Below, in pieces: positions 53,318 to 62,038 of a DNA stretch of 64,000 bases (positions are counted from its first letter, which is position 1; every line of letters starts with the position of its first letter). Location of the stretch: positions 1 to 64,000 of the forward strand of contig CAJTFD010000003.1 in the NCBI GenBank assembly GCA_910575625.1, read 5' to 3'. The translations under genes and the position numbers were made by a program. This stretch comes from Clostridia bacterium (lineage in GTDB: Bacteria > Bacillota > Clostridia > Lachnospirales > Lachnospiraceae). The notes beneath the pieces are model-generated. The model worked only from the letters and a program-made list of their open reading frames with translations. It made no database searches and was not told where the DNA came from.

Positions 53318-53443
53318 AATGTGTCTGAAAACCCATTCACCCCACCTGCAAGCCCCACTTTGCGGCAGATCTGGCCCGCTTTCGGTCAGCGTAGCCCAAT
53401 TGTGACTTACAGTTGACATAAAGCGGTTTTCAGACACACTCTA
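53315..53443 (-). repeat. MITE-like repeat, copy 3
   Basis: This 129-bp element has terminal inverted repeats TAGAATGTGTCTGAAAAC and GTTTTCAGACACACTCTA, with no coding capacity. Compared with copy 2 (in opposite orientation) it lacks an internal stretch of about 37 bp but keeps both ends. It lies directly between the AraC gene and the VOC-DUF3795 gene. Confidence 0.8.
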
Positions 53444-53475
53444 AGATGACATAAAAACGAAGAGAGGGACACACC

Positions 53476-54234
53476 ATGAAATATTGTAATACACTGATCG
53501 CAGTAAGCGATATGCCCGCGTCACTGCAGTTCTACAAAGATCTGTTCGGCCTGGATATCGCCGTCGACTTGGGATGGTGCAAAGCGCTGACCTGCGGACT
53601 GACCCTGCAGGAACATTTTGATGAGATCGCGGGATTCCCCGCCGAGACGATGAGATATCGTTCCAACACCATGGAACTCTATTTTGAGACAGAAGATTTC
53701 GAGTCTTTCATAGCTCTGCTGGATGCCCACCCGGAGGTGGAACGCCTCCATGCACCCAGGACATATCCATGGCTGCAGAGAGGCATCCATATATTTGACC
53801 CGGACGGCCACCTGATCGAAGTCTCAGAGAGTATGTATTCTGTAGCCTGCAGACAGTTTGATGCGGGAAAAGACATCGAAGAGACAGCCCGTCTGACCCA
53901 GCATCCGATCCATGTGGTCCAGGCATGGCATGCGCAGTACCTGCAAGCGGCCGCTCCCGATGTAAGCATATGCGGAACGGACTGCCGCGCCTGCCCCTGC
54001 TATGGCGCTATGTGTACAGGCTGCAACGCGTGCAGCGGAAAAGTCTTCCATGCGCCAGAAGGGAAAGCCTGCCCGATCTACGATTGCTGCGTCCATACCA
54101 AAGCCTTGGAAGACTGCGGAAAATGCAGCGCTGTTCCCTGTGATATCTGGATGGCCACCAGGGATCCCCGCTACTCCGACGGAGAGTTCGCCGCAAATGT
54201 CCGGATGCGGGTCCAGACATTAAAGGACAGATGA
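53476..54234 (+). CDS. VOC (glyoxalase-like) domain fused to DUF3795
   Basis: Residues about 1-118 form a VOC/glyoxalase-bleomycin-resistance domain (NTLIAVSDMPASLQFYKDLF at the start, HIFDPDGHLIEV at the end). After a short helical linker, residues about 160-250 form a DUF3795 domain with CGTDCRACPCYG, MCTGCNAC, CPIYDCCVH and CGKCSAVPC. VOC domains use a metal to transform or bind small molecules, and DUF3795 is thought to bind metal. The joined protein is unusual, and the function is unknown. GAGAGGG upstream supports the start. It is followed at once by a convergent gene. Confidence 0.87.
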   Translation: MKYCNTLIAVSDMPASLQFYKDLFGLDIAVDLGWCKALTCGLTLQEHFDEIAGFPAETMRYRSNTMELYFETEDFESFIALLDAHPEVERLHAPRTYPWLQRGIHIFDPDGHLIEVSESMYSVACRQFDAGKDIEETARLTQHPIHVVQAWHAQYLQAAAPDVSICGTDCRACPCYGAMCTGCNACSGKVFHAPEGKACPIYDCCVHTKALEDCGKCSAVPCDIWMATRDPRYSDGEFAANVRMRVQTLKDR

Positions 54235-55026
54235 TCATTTCCAGATCATATGTGCGGCTCTCCTGGGCGCCGTCCTCCTATACTGCCGGTCCGGATATCC
54301 CAGCAGCATGCAAGCCCTGATCTGCCGGCCTTCGATGCCGAGCCACTTTTTCAGCTCCTCATCGGCCTCGGCCGCCCGCGCCAGGAATCCGTTGTACAAT
54401 ACACCCATCCCGAGAGAAGCCGCCATCATCTCTATATTCTGGGCTGCCAGTCCCGCATCCAGGGGCCAGGCGGAGGTGATAAATAAGACCGCCGGCGCAT
54501 CCCGGAACAAGTAATCGTCCGCAGGATCGGTCTTCCTGCGGCGGTTAAAAGATATGTAGGGTCTCCATTGCGGATCAGCTTGTCCTCCACTTTTCTCTTC
54601 AAGTGCGTCTATGGATGACCATACCCTATCCTTTAACCCTCCAAGCTCTTCCTGTACGAAGACAAAACAGCAGTCCTGGTTATTTTTTGCGGTAGCCGTA
54701 TAGCGGCCCGCCTGGAGAAGGAACGCCAGATCTTCCTGGCGGATCTTTTCCCGTCTGTAGCTGCGGATGCTGCGGCGGAATTTGATCGCATGCAGCACAT
54801 TCTCTGGATCCAACTGAAAACTCTCTTGTTCATACTCTTCCACATCTGCCATATCATACTCCGGGATGGCGACTGCGTTCTCTGGACAGATCGCCACGCA
54901 GTGGCCGCACTGCAGGCATTCTGCGCCCACATGTGCCTTCTCCTTTTTTATCTCGATATTGAGGGCGATGCAGTCTGCGGCACACAGACCGCAGCCGATG
55001 CATTTTTCCTGATCGATCGTGACCAT
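54235..55026 (-). CDS. Ferredoxin-domain nitroreductase
   Basis: The 263-residue protein has an N-terminal pair of [4Fe-4S] motifs (CIGCGLCAADC and CLQCGHCVAIC) and a C-terminal nitroreductase domain with the FMN-contact RRSIRSYRREKI and AAQNIEMMAASLGMGV. Such enzymes reduce nitro, quinone or similar compounds with electrons through the ferredoxin part. AAAGGAAG before the ATG at 55026 selects that start over 55086. The gene converges with the VOC gene (one base apart) and diverges from the diguanylate cyclase. Confidence 0.9.
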   Translation of the reverse strand: MVTIDQEKCIGCGLCAADCIALNIEIKKEKAHVGAECLQCGHCVAICPENAVAIPEYDMADVEEYEQESFQLDPENVLHAIKFRRSIRSYRREKIRQEDLAFLLQAGRYTATAKNNQDCCFVFVQEELGGLKDRVWSSIDALEEKSGGQADPQWRPYISFNRRRKTDPADDYLFRDAPAVLFITSAWPLDAGLAAQNIEMMAASLGMGVLYNGFLARAAEADEELKKWLGIEGRQIRACMLLGYPDRQYRRTAPRRAAHMIWK

Positions 55027-55286
55027 ATATGTAACTTCCTTTCCTGATGATAAAGATATTATATAAGCCGGGCATGGATTTTTCAATATCTATATCATTC
55101 TTCTAAAATCACTTTTCAAAGGACCGTTTTCAATGTATAATGGAATACAGGGATCCATAAAGAACTGTTGATAAATAATTTTTACATAGTGCGCGGGATC
55201 TTTTAGAAAAAGACACGCAATATTAAAAATTATTTTTGAACACGCTCCAAGCCCCCACGATATATATAAATGACGGGAGAGACGAT

Positions 55287-56690
55287 ATGAAACAAATGAA
55301 CGGAGAAATGTCCGATCCACCAAAAAAACTCAAAGATCTAAAAGGCATCAGCATACGCAGTGCAAATTATCTTATAATCTTTGCCGCATTGATCCTCTAC
55401 GTATTCATCTTGTTAGGGATGTTCAGTATCTCACAGCAATACCAAGTCCTGACCGATGAAACGGAAAATTATATAAGCTGTCAGAAAGCCGCCGCAGATA
55501 TCATGGAGGGTTCCAACATCCTCACAGAACAGGTGCGCCTTTATGCGGTGACGGCAGAGCTTTCATATGCGGAGGCATATTTTCAGGAAGTGGAGATAGA
55601 TAGGAGGAGGGAATCGGCGCTCAATGCCCTGGGCAAGCCGCATGAAAACAGTGACATAAGAACCTATCTGCAGGCAGCGCTGGATCAGTCCAACGCCCTG
55701 ATGGAGACAGAGATCCATTCCATGAAACTGGTCTCGGAAGCCCAGGGATACAGAGCAAAAGATCTCCCGAAAAGACTACAGGACGCTGCGTTATCGGCAG
55801 AAGATCTGGCATTGGATGATGAAGCTAAGATGAAAAAGGCACAGGAGCTGGTCTTTGGGCCAGAATACAGGGACGCAAAATCCCAGATCTCAGATGAGAT
55901 CTCCGACTCTCTCTCCTATGTATTGGATATGACTGATACCAAGCAGAAAGAAAGTGCGGATGCCTTAGAAAAAAGGCTGTCCACACAGCGCATCGAGATC
56001 AGCCTCCTGTTCGTCATGAATGTGGTGATCTTCTTTTGTATCACGCTCTTGATCGTAAAACCTCTGCAGATCTACATCCGATGCATCAAAGATAATAAGA
56101 CGCTGGATATCACCGGCGCATATGAATTTAAATATCTTGCCCTCACTTACAACGACATCTATGAGCTGAATGCCACCAACGAGTCTATGCTGCGCAAAAA
56201 AGCTGAACGGGATGCATTGACGGGTATCTTGAACAGAGGCGCCTTTGACCAGCTGCGGACCGACCTAAAGATCATAGCCGATCCGATCGCACTCCTGCTC
56301 ATCGATGTGGATAAATTTAAGACGATCAACGATACATACGGGCATGAAACGGGCGACCGCGCACTGAAAAAGGTGGCAGATCTTCTGACAAAGACTTTCC
56401 GCACAACAGATTTTCCGGCCCGGATCGGGGGCGATGAATTTGCTGTCATCATGACAAGGATCGATGAAACGGCCAAAGATATCATCGCCAAAAAATCTGA
56501 GCAGATAAATGAGATCCTCCTGAAAGGGGAAAATGGCCTGCCGCAGATCTCGCTGAGCATCGGGATCGCATTTTCGGAGCAGGGATTTGACGAAGGTCTG
56601 TATAAGCGGGCCGACCAGACTTTGTATAAAGTCAAAGAAGCCGGCCGCTGCGGATATGCTTTTTATGAGGAGCCTACTTCATCGCAATGA
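55287..56690 (+). CDS. Membrane-bound diguanylate cyclase (GGDEF)
   Basis: The 467-residue protein has a membrane helix near residues 29-52, an extracytoplasmic helical sensor region of about 190 residues, a second membrane helix near 250-270 and a GGDEF domain with the intact motif GGDEF at about 381-385. A product-inhibition I-site RxxD (RTTD) precedes it by five residues. It makes cyclic di-GMP from GTP in response to an unknown external signal. GGGAGAG supports the ATG at 55287. The 3' end overlaps RidA, coded on the opposite strand, by 17 bp. The PilZ protein at 26 kb is a possible receiver. Confidence 0.92.
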   Translation: MKQMNGEMSDPPKKLKDLKGISIRSANYLIIFAALILYVFILLGMFSISQQYQVLTDETENYISCQKAAADIMEGSNILTEQVRLYAVTAELSYAEAYFQEVEIDRRRESALNALGKPHENSDIRTYLQAALDQSNALMETEIHSMKLVSEAQGYRAKDLPKRLQDAALSAEDLALDDEAKMKKAQELVFGPEYRDAKSQISDEISDSLSYVLDMTDTKQKESADALEKRLSTQRIEISLLFVMNVVIFFCITLLIVKPLQIYIRCIKDNKTLDITGAYEFKYLALTYNDIYELNATNESMLRKKAERDALTGILNRGAFDQLRTDLKIIADPIALLLIDVDKFKTINDTYGHETGDRALKKVADLLTKTFRTTDFPARIGGDEFAVIMTRIDETAKDIIAKKSEQINEILLKGENGLPQISLSIGIAFSEQGFDEGLYKRADQTLYKVKEAGRCGYAFYEEPTSSQ

Positions 56691-57051
56691 CTTCTATCTC
56701 GACAACCCCATCTTTCGGCAGACGCGAAACCTCCACACAAGACCTGGCTGGTTTCGCCTCGCCGAAGAAATCTGCATAGATACGATTGACTGCGGCAAAA
56801 TCTTCCATATCCGTGATGAACACGGTGGTCTTTACGATATCTTCTTTTGCAAATCCCGCCTCATCCAGGATCGCCTGCACGTTTTTCAGGGACTGGCTGG
56901 TCTGCGCCTCAACTCCCTTGGGCAGTTCCCCGGTCTCCGGGATCAGCCCCAGCTGACCGGATGCATAGAGCATATTCCCTTTTTGCACAGCCTGCACATA
57001 GGGTCCCACCGCCGCAGGCGCTTTCTTGGTACTGATCACTTTTTTCTCCAT
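56674..57051 (-). CDS. ridA: RidA family reactive-intermediate deaminase
   Basis: The 125-residue protein opens EKKVISTKKAPAAVGPYVQA and has the MLYASGQLGLIPETGEL and ARSCVEVSRLPKDGVVEIEV motifs, with the active-site arginine. RidA hydrolyses reactive enamine/imine intermediates formed by PLP enzymes such as threonine dehydratase. GAGGAGG stands seven bases before the ATG at 57051. It is a single gene, convergent with the diguanylate cyclase. Confidence 0.93.
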   Translation of the reverse strand: MEKKVISTKKAPAAVGPYVQAVQKGNMLYASGQLGLIPETGELPKGVEAQTSQSLKNVQAILDEAGFAKEDIVKTTVFITDMEDFAAVNRIYADFFGEAKPARSCVEVSRLPKDGVVEIEVIAMK

Positions 57052-57159
57052 CATCAAACCTCCTCGTTTAAATATGTCTTTTAATATCTTTTAACGGTCC
57101 AGCCCATTATAACACGGATCAAAAAAAGATGGACACATAAATTTATCTCCACCCTTTAA

Positions 57160-57188
57160 TTGACATGGCGCAAGATCTGGTGTATTGT
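57160..57188 (+). promoter_or_regulatory. Promoter of the second two-component/ABC unit
   Basis: TTGACA at 57160-57165, a 17-bp spacer and TATTGT at 57183-57188, 41 bp before the regulator start. Confidence 0.7.
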
Positions 57189-57228
57189 ATGCACAAACAC
57201 AGATACGCCAAACCCGGGAGGCATCCAA

Positions 57229-57900
57229 ATGACAGAAGTCTACTATATCGAGGACGATGAAAACATAGCGGATATCGTAAAAAAATATCTGGAACAAAAG
57301 GGCTTTGACCCTTCCATATTCCCAACGATCGCCAGCGCGAAATGCGCGCTCACACAACACATACCCGACATCCTCCTGATCGACTGGAACATGCCGGACG
57401 GAAGCGGAGACACCCTCTGCCAATGGGCGCGCAGGAAATGGAAAGACCTTCCGATCATCCTCATAACCGTCCGGAACGATACCCGTGACATCATTTCCGG
57501 TTTTGACCAGGGGGCTGATGATCATATCGCAAAGCCATTTGAATTAGAAGTCTTACATGCCAGGATCCAGGCCCTGCTGCGCCGGAGCAAAAATGTATCA
57601 GGAGGATATCTCTCCTGCGGTCCCATCTCAGTCGACACCGACCGTATGATGGTCTTCTGTCAGGGAGAGGAGATCACAGTCAGTCAGGGAGAATACCAGC
57701 TCCTCCTGCTCCTAATGGAAAACAAGGGAAAAACGATCACACGGGAACGCTTATTAGAACAGATCTGGGATCAAAACGGAAATTACGTAAATGACAACAC
57801 CCTGACCGTGACCATGAAACGGCTGCGCGAAAAACTCCGGCATCCCCCCTGTCTGAAAACGATCCGGAGTTTCGGTTACCGTATGGAGGATGGAACATGA
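57229..57900 (+). CDS. OmpR-family response regulator
   Basis: The 223-residue protein has a receiver domain (TEVYYIEDDENIADIVKKYL, phospho-accepting aspartate in ILLIDWNMPDGSG, DQGADDHIAKPF) and a winged-helix output domain ending in LTVTMKRLREKL and SFGYRME. GGGAGGCATCCAA selects the ATG at 57229. The stop overlaps the kinase start (ATGA). The four genes 57229-62037 form one unit, parallel to the 26.8-31.7 kb unit but coded on the other strand. Confidence 0.93.
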   Translation: MTEVYYIEDDENIADIVKKYLEQKGFDPSIFPTIASAKCALTQHIPDILLIDWNMPDGSGDTLCQWARRKWKDLPIILITVRNDTRDIISGFDQGADDHIAKPFELEVLHARIQALLRRSKNVSGGYLSCGPISVDTDRMMVFCQGEEITVSQGEYQLLLLLMENKGKTITRERLLEQIWDQNGNYVNDNTLTVTMKRLREKLRHPPCLKTIRSFGYRMEDGT

Positions 57901-59078
57901 GCAGAGAAAAAGATCATAAATGGACACTCCTCTGTGCAGCTTCGATCAGTCTCCTAGCCACTTCACTGATCGCTCTTTTACTGGTATATCATTACGATCG
58001 CATACAATTCCAACTCACAGGCTATCTCTGCCAGAAGATCATAGAAGAGTATCCCGACAGCACACCGACGATCCTGAAAATATTAAAAACAGCCCAAGAC
58101 CATTTTACGATCCGCAAAGACGAAAATATCCTCCTGTCCTTTGGCTATCAGCCAGGAGACTTCGGGCACATAGATATCCATATATTTTGGATCATCGCCG
58201 CAGGGTTTCTGGCCGGAAGCGCCCTCTCCCTCTTCGGGTCCGTATATCTGCATAAAAAAACAGCCGCCCGGATCAAGACCCTGACCGACTATCTGGAAAA
58301 AGTAAACACAGGAGGGCAGGGATTGCTGTTGGACACATCAAAGGATGCTTTTTCCGGCCTGCAGGATGAAATTTACAAGACCATCACAATGCTTTACCAG
58401 ACAAGAGATGCCGCACTGAAAACCAAAAACAACTTTGCCGATAACTTATCCAACATCGCCCACCAACTCAAGACACCGATCACCGCCCTCTCCCTCTCCG
58501 CCCAGATGATCCAGGAAGACACCGTCGCCGATCACAGAGAACAGATCCAACGGCAGTTAAAAAGACTGACATACCTTGAGGAAGCATTATTGCTCCTGGC
58601 GCGCATCGATTCCGGAACGCTCACCATGCATCCGGTCCCCGTGGATGTCTTCACCCTGCTCACCCTGGCTTCGGACGCTCTGCAGGAGATGTGCGCACAA
58701 AAAGGGATCTCCATCTATATACCCGAGGCGGGCGAGATCATGATCGCCGCGGATCTGGACTGGACCATGGAAGCCATCCTGAACCTGATGAAGGACTGCA
58801 TGGAACACAGCAGCCCCGGGATGACTGTCCACTGTTCATATGAGGAGAATCCCCTCTACACACAGATACAGATCTGGGATGAGGGCCGGGGATTTGCAAA
58901 AGAAGATCTGCCGCATGTATTCGAGCGTTTTTACCGGGGAAAGGACAGCGCTGCCGACGGGATCGGGATCGGACTCTCCCTGTCAAAGGCGATCATCGAG
59001 CTACAGAGCGGGATCATCCGCGCCTCCAACCTCCCTGATCACGGCGCATGTTTTGAGATCCGTTTCTATCGTCACTGA
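57897..59078 (+). CDS. Sensor histidine kinase
   Basis: The 393-residue kinase has two membrane helices (near residues 12-30 and 98-116) with a short external loop of about 65 residues, a linker, the H-box NIAHQLKTPITALSLSAQ and the ATP-binding boxes, including WDEGRGF and GIGIGLSLSKAI. Small-loop kinases of this type usually sense envelope stress or signals passed on by their ABC transporter. Unlike its counterpart at 30 kb, this gene is intact. Confidence 0.92.
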   Translation: MSREKDHKWTLLCAASISLLATSLIALLLVYHYDRIQFQLTGYLCQKIIEEYPDSTPTILKILKTAQDHFTIRKDENILLSFGYQPGDFGHIDIHIFWIIAAGFLAGSALSLFGSVYLHKKTAARIKTLTDYLEKVNTGGQGLLLDTSKDAFSGLQDEIYKTITMLYQTRDAALKTKNNFADNLSNIAHQLKTPITALSLSAQMIQEDTVADHREQIQRQLKRLTYLEEALLLLARIDSGTLTMHPVPVDVFTLLTLASDALQEMCAQKGISIYIPEAGEIMIAADLDWTMEAILNLMKDCMEHSSPGMTVHCSYEENPLYTQIQIWDEGRGFAKEDLPHVFERFYRGKDSAADGIGIGLSLSKAIIELQSGIIRASNLPDHGACFEIRFYRH

Positions 59079-59146
59079 TCTGTCACTTTACCCTGTTATG
59101 ATATCATCATGATACAGAAAAAAAAGAGGAGGTCCATACACAGACG

Positions 59147-59836
59147 ATGGAGATATTAAAATGTAAGAACGTTGAAAAAGTATTCAGAAAAGGCGTCCAT
59201 GGAGGCGATCCGGTCACTGCACTGCGCGGGATCGACCTATCCATTGAAAAGGGCGGATTTGCCGTGATCACAGGTGCATCCGGCTCTGGAAAATCCACTC
59301 TGCTGCATATCCTGGGCAGTATAGACAGACCTACAAGTGGAACCGTCCTGGTGGACGGCGTTGATATCGGGAGTTTAAATCCCACAGACGCCGCAATCTT
59401 TAGAAGAAGGAAAATTGGCCTGGTCTACCAATTTTACAACCTGATCCCCACCTTGACTGTGGAGAAAAATATCCTGATGCCCATGCTCCTCGATAAGAGG
59501 AAACCCGACCCGGAGTATCTGAAAACGATCATCCGCACACTGGGCATCCAGGATAAAATGGATGCGCTGCCCAGCCAGTTATCCGGAGGCCAGCAGCAGC
59601 GGACCGCGATCGCAAGGGCTTTGATCTACCGCCCCGCGATCCTGCTCGCCGACGAACCCACCGGAAATCTGGACCAGAAGAACTCCAAGGAGATCATCGA
59701 CCTGTTAAAACTGTCGAACCGCAATCTGAAACAGACGATCCTGCTCATCACCCACGACGAGAAGATCGCACTGGAGGCAGACCATCTCCTGATACTCGAA
59801 GACGGCAAGATCATCAGCGACCAGATACGGAGGTGA
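59147..59836 (+). CDS. ABC transporter ATP-binding protein
   Basis: The 229-residue ATPase has Walker A GASGSGKST, LSGGQQQR, ILLADEPTGNLD and LITHDEKIA, the MacB/LolD/BceA group. GAGGAGG lies upstream. It is coded 68 bp after the kinase gene and overlaps the permease region, and GGAGGTGAACAGG at its end is the permease's ribosome site. Confidence 0.93.
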   Translation: MEILKCKNVEKVFRKGVHGGDPVTALRGIDLSIEKGGFAVITGASGSGKSTLLHILGSIDRPTSGTVLVDGVDIGSLNPTDAAIFRRRKIGLVYQFYNLIPTLTVEKNILMPMLLDKRKPDPEYLKTIIRTLGIQDKMDALPSQLSGGQQQRTAIARALIYRPAILLADEPTGNLDQKNSKEIIDLLKLSNRNLKQTILLITHDEKIALEADHLLILEDGKIISDQIRR

Positions 59837-59841
59837 ACAGG

Positions 59842-62037
59842 ATGTGGAAAAACTATTCCAAAAGTTATATCAAAAACAACCCTCATTCCAGTACATCGGT
59901 GATAGCGGCGGCCCTGATCGCCACATTATCCCTGTCCCTGCTGTGCAGTCTCGCCTACAATTTCTGGATCTACGAGATCGAAGCCATCGTCTTAGAGGAA
60001 GGTGACTGGCAGGGACGCATCCTGGGCGGGATCGATGACCAGGATTTGCCCATCCTGCAAAATTTTTCGAATGTAAAAAAAGTCGTCGTCAAAGAAAGCG
60101 CATCGGAAAAAGAATCTCCCGTGACCGATATCTATTTCCAAGATCCCCGGAGGATCTACAGGGACATGCCCCTGATCGCAAAACAGCTTGGAAAGAAAGA
60201 AGACTCCATCCAATACCATTCCCTGCTGCTGTCCAGATATCTGATCCACGATCCGCAGGATGAGGATCCGCCGCTGCTGCTGACCTTCTATCTGGGGATC
60301 CTGCTCCTTGTCGCCCTGTCGCTGATCCTGATCATCCACAATTCCTTTGAGATCTCCATGGATGCCAGGATCCATCAGTTTGGCATCTTTTCCAGCATCG
60401 GCGCCACGCCAAGACAGATCCGGATCTGTCTGCTGCAGGAAGCCCTGGCACTCAGCGGCCTGCCGATCATAGTCGGGAGTTTGGCGGGGACCGCGCTTGG
60501 CTATCTTTTACTGAAAGTGGTCGATATTTATGCCCAGGATGTAGCCGGACGGCATGAAGCTGTCTTTCACTACCATCCTCTCCTACTGGCCTTTACCCTT
60601 TTGATCTCCACCCTGACCGTCCTCTTCTCCGCGTGGATACCCGCAAAGAGACTGAGCCGGATAACGCCGCTTGAAGCCATCCGCAATACCAGCAGCCCAC
60701 AGCTAAAGAAGCAAAACCATCCCCGGATCTTATCCCTATTCTTTGGCGTCGAAGGGGAACTTGCGGGAAACGCATTAAAGGCCCGGAAGAGATCCCTGCG
60801 GATATCCTCGGTATCGCTGCTCTTTTCTTTCCTTGGATTTTCCATCATGCTGGTGTTTACGACGCTTTCGCGCATCAGCACCCGGTATACCTATTTTGAG
60901 AGATATCAGGACTCATGGGATGTGATGGTGACTGTAAAAGATGCCGAGATATCTGATCTCGACTTGACTGACAGACTGCAGGCCGTCCCCCAAGCAGAGG
61001 ATGTGATCATATACCAGAAAGCAGAGGCGACGGGACTTCTGCCAGAGGATCAGCAGAGTGCGGAACTGACCGCGCTCGGCGGAGCAGACGCTGTGGCGGG
61101 AGCTGAATATAAAAAGGGGATGTTCCAAGTGAAGATCCCGATCGTCGTGTTGGATGACGCGAGTTTTTTGGACTATTGTACACAGATCGGCACTGTCCCA
61201 AGCCTCGACGGAGCGATCGTGTTGGATCAGATCTGGGACAGCATAAACAGCAATTTCCGTGAAAAAAAATACATCCCATTTGTAAAAGAGGATGGAAAAG
61301 CGACCCTCCTCTTGGATCCCAGTCAGGATGGGCAGACCTTACAGATACCTGTCCTGTCCTATACACAGACTGTTCCGATCCTGCGGGAAGAATACGATGG
61401 TCACGCTCTTGTACATTTTATCTCCTCGTCCATGTGGCAGGAGATAGCAAGATCAGTGGCGAACGCCGAGCCTGACAGCTATATCCGGATCTTATCCACT
61501 GAGAACGCCAGCCTTTTGGATCTGGATCGTCTGGAAAAAGAAACTGCTTCCGCAGTGGGGCGGGAATATGACGTCCAAAGTGAAAACAGGATCCGTGAGA
61601 AGATCTCCAATGACCGTATGTTCACAGGTATGATGATGATCTTCGGAGCGTTCTGCGCACTGCTCGCTGTGATCGGGATCGCGCATGTCTTTTCGGATAC
61701 ACTGGGCTTTCTCCGCCTGCGCAAAAGGGAGTTCGCCCAGTATATGTCCATCGGCCTGACACCGGAGGGGATGCGGAAGATCTTCTATATCGAGGCGTTT
61801 GTCATTGCCGGAAAGCCGCTCTTACTCACATTTTTGCTCACCGCACTGTCTGCCCAGCTCATGGTGACGGCCAGCTATCTGGAACCGATGGTCTTTTGGT
61901 CGGAAGCTCCGGTCATACCCATCTTGGTCTTCGCGGCAGCCATTGTGTTCTTTGTCGCGCTCGCCTATCATATCGGCGGGAAACGCCTCTTACAATGTGA
62001 TCTAAATGAGATCCTGCGAAACGACACATTGATGTGA
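59842..62037 (+). CDS. FtsX-type ABC transporter permease
   Basis: The 731-residue permease has an N-terminal helix (SVIAAALIATLSLSLLCSLA), a first FtsX domain with three helices (about 140-270), a second membrane start near 320, a large external domain of about 240 residues and a final FtsX domain with three helices. The external domain is of the kind that senses or binds peptides in Bce-like systems. The ATG at 59842 has GGAGG upstream. It ends two bases before the convergent kinase gene. Confidence 0.88.
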   Translation: MWKNYSKSYIKNNPHSSTSVIAAALIATLSLSLLCSLAYNFWIYEIEAIVLEEGDWQGRILGGIDDQDLPILQNFSNVKKVVVKESASEKESPVTDIYFQDPRRIYRDMPLIAKQLGKKEDSIQYHSLLLSRYLIHDPQDEDPPLLLTFYLGILLLVALSLILIIHNSFEISMDARIHQFGIFSSIGATPRQIRICLLQEALALSGLPIIVGSLAGTALGYLLLKVVDIYAQDVAGRHEAVFHYHPLLLAFTLLISTLTVLFSAWIPAKRLSRITPLEAIRNTSSPQLKKQNHPRILSLFFGVEGELAGNALKARKRSLRISSVSLLFSFLGFSIMLVFTTLSRISTRYTYFERYQDSWDVMVTVKDAEISDLDLTDRLQAVPQAEDVIIYQKAEATGLLPEDQQSAELTALGGADAVAGAEYKKGMFQVKIPIVVLDDASFLDYCTQIGTVPSLDGAIVLDQIWDSINSNFREKKYIPFVKEDGKATLLLDPSQDGQTLQIPVLSYTQTVPILREEYDGHALVHFISSSMWQEIARSVANAEPDSYIRILSTENASLLDLDRLEKETASAVGREYDVQSENRIREKISNDRMFTGMMMIFGAFCALLAVIGIAHVFSDTLGFLRLRKREFAQYMSIGLTPEGMRKIFYIEAFVIAGKPLLLTFLLTALSAQLMVTASYLEPMVFWSEAPVIPILVFAAAIVFFVALAYHIGGKRLLQCDLNEILRNDTLM

Positions 62038-62038
62038 T

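Noticed and set aside
53066..53437. 123-codon minus-strand frame with a TLTESGPDLPQSGAC peptide
   Set aside because: It starts inside the MITE-like repeat and runs antisense to the AraC gene.
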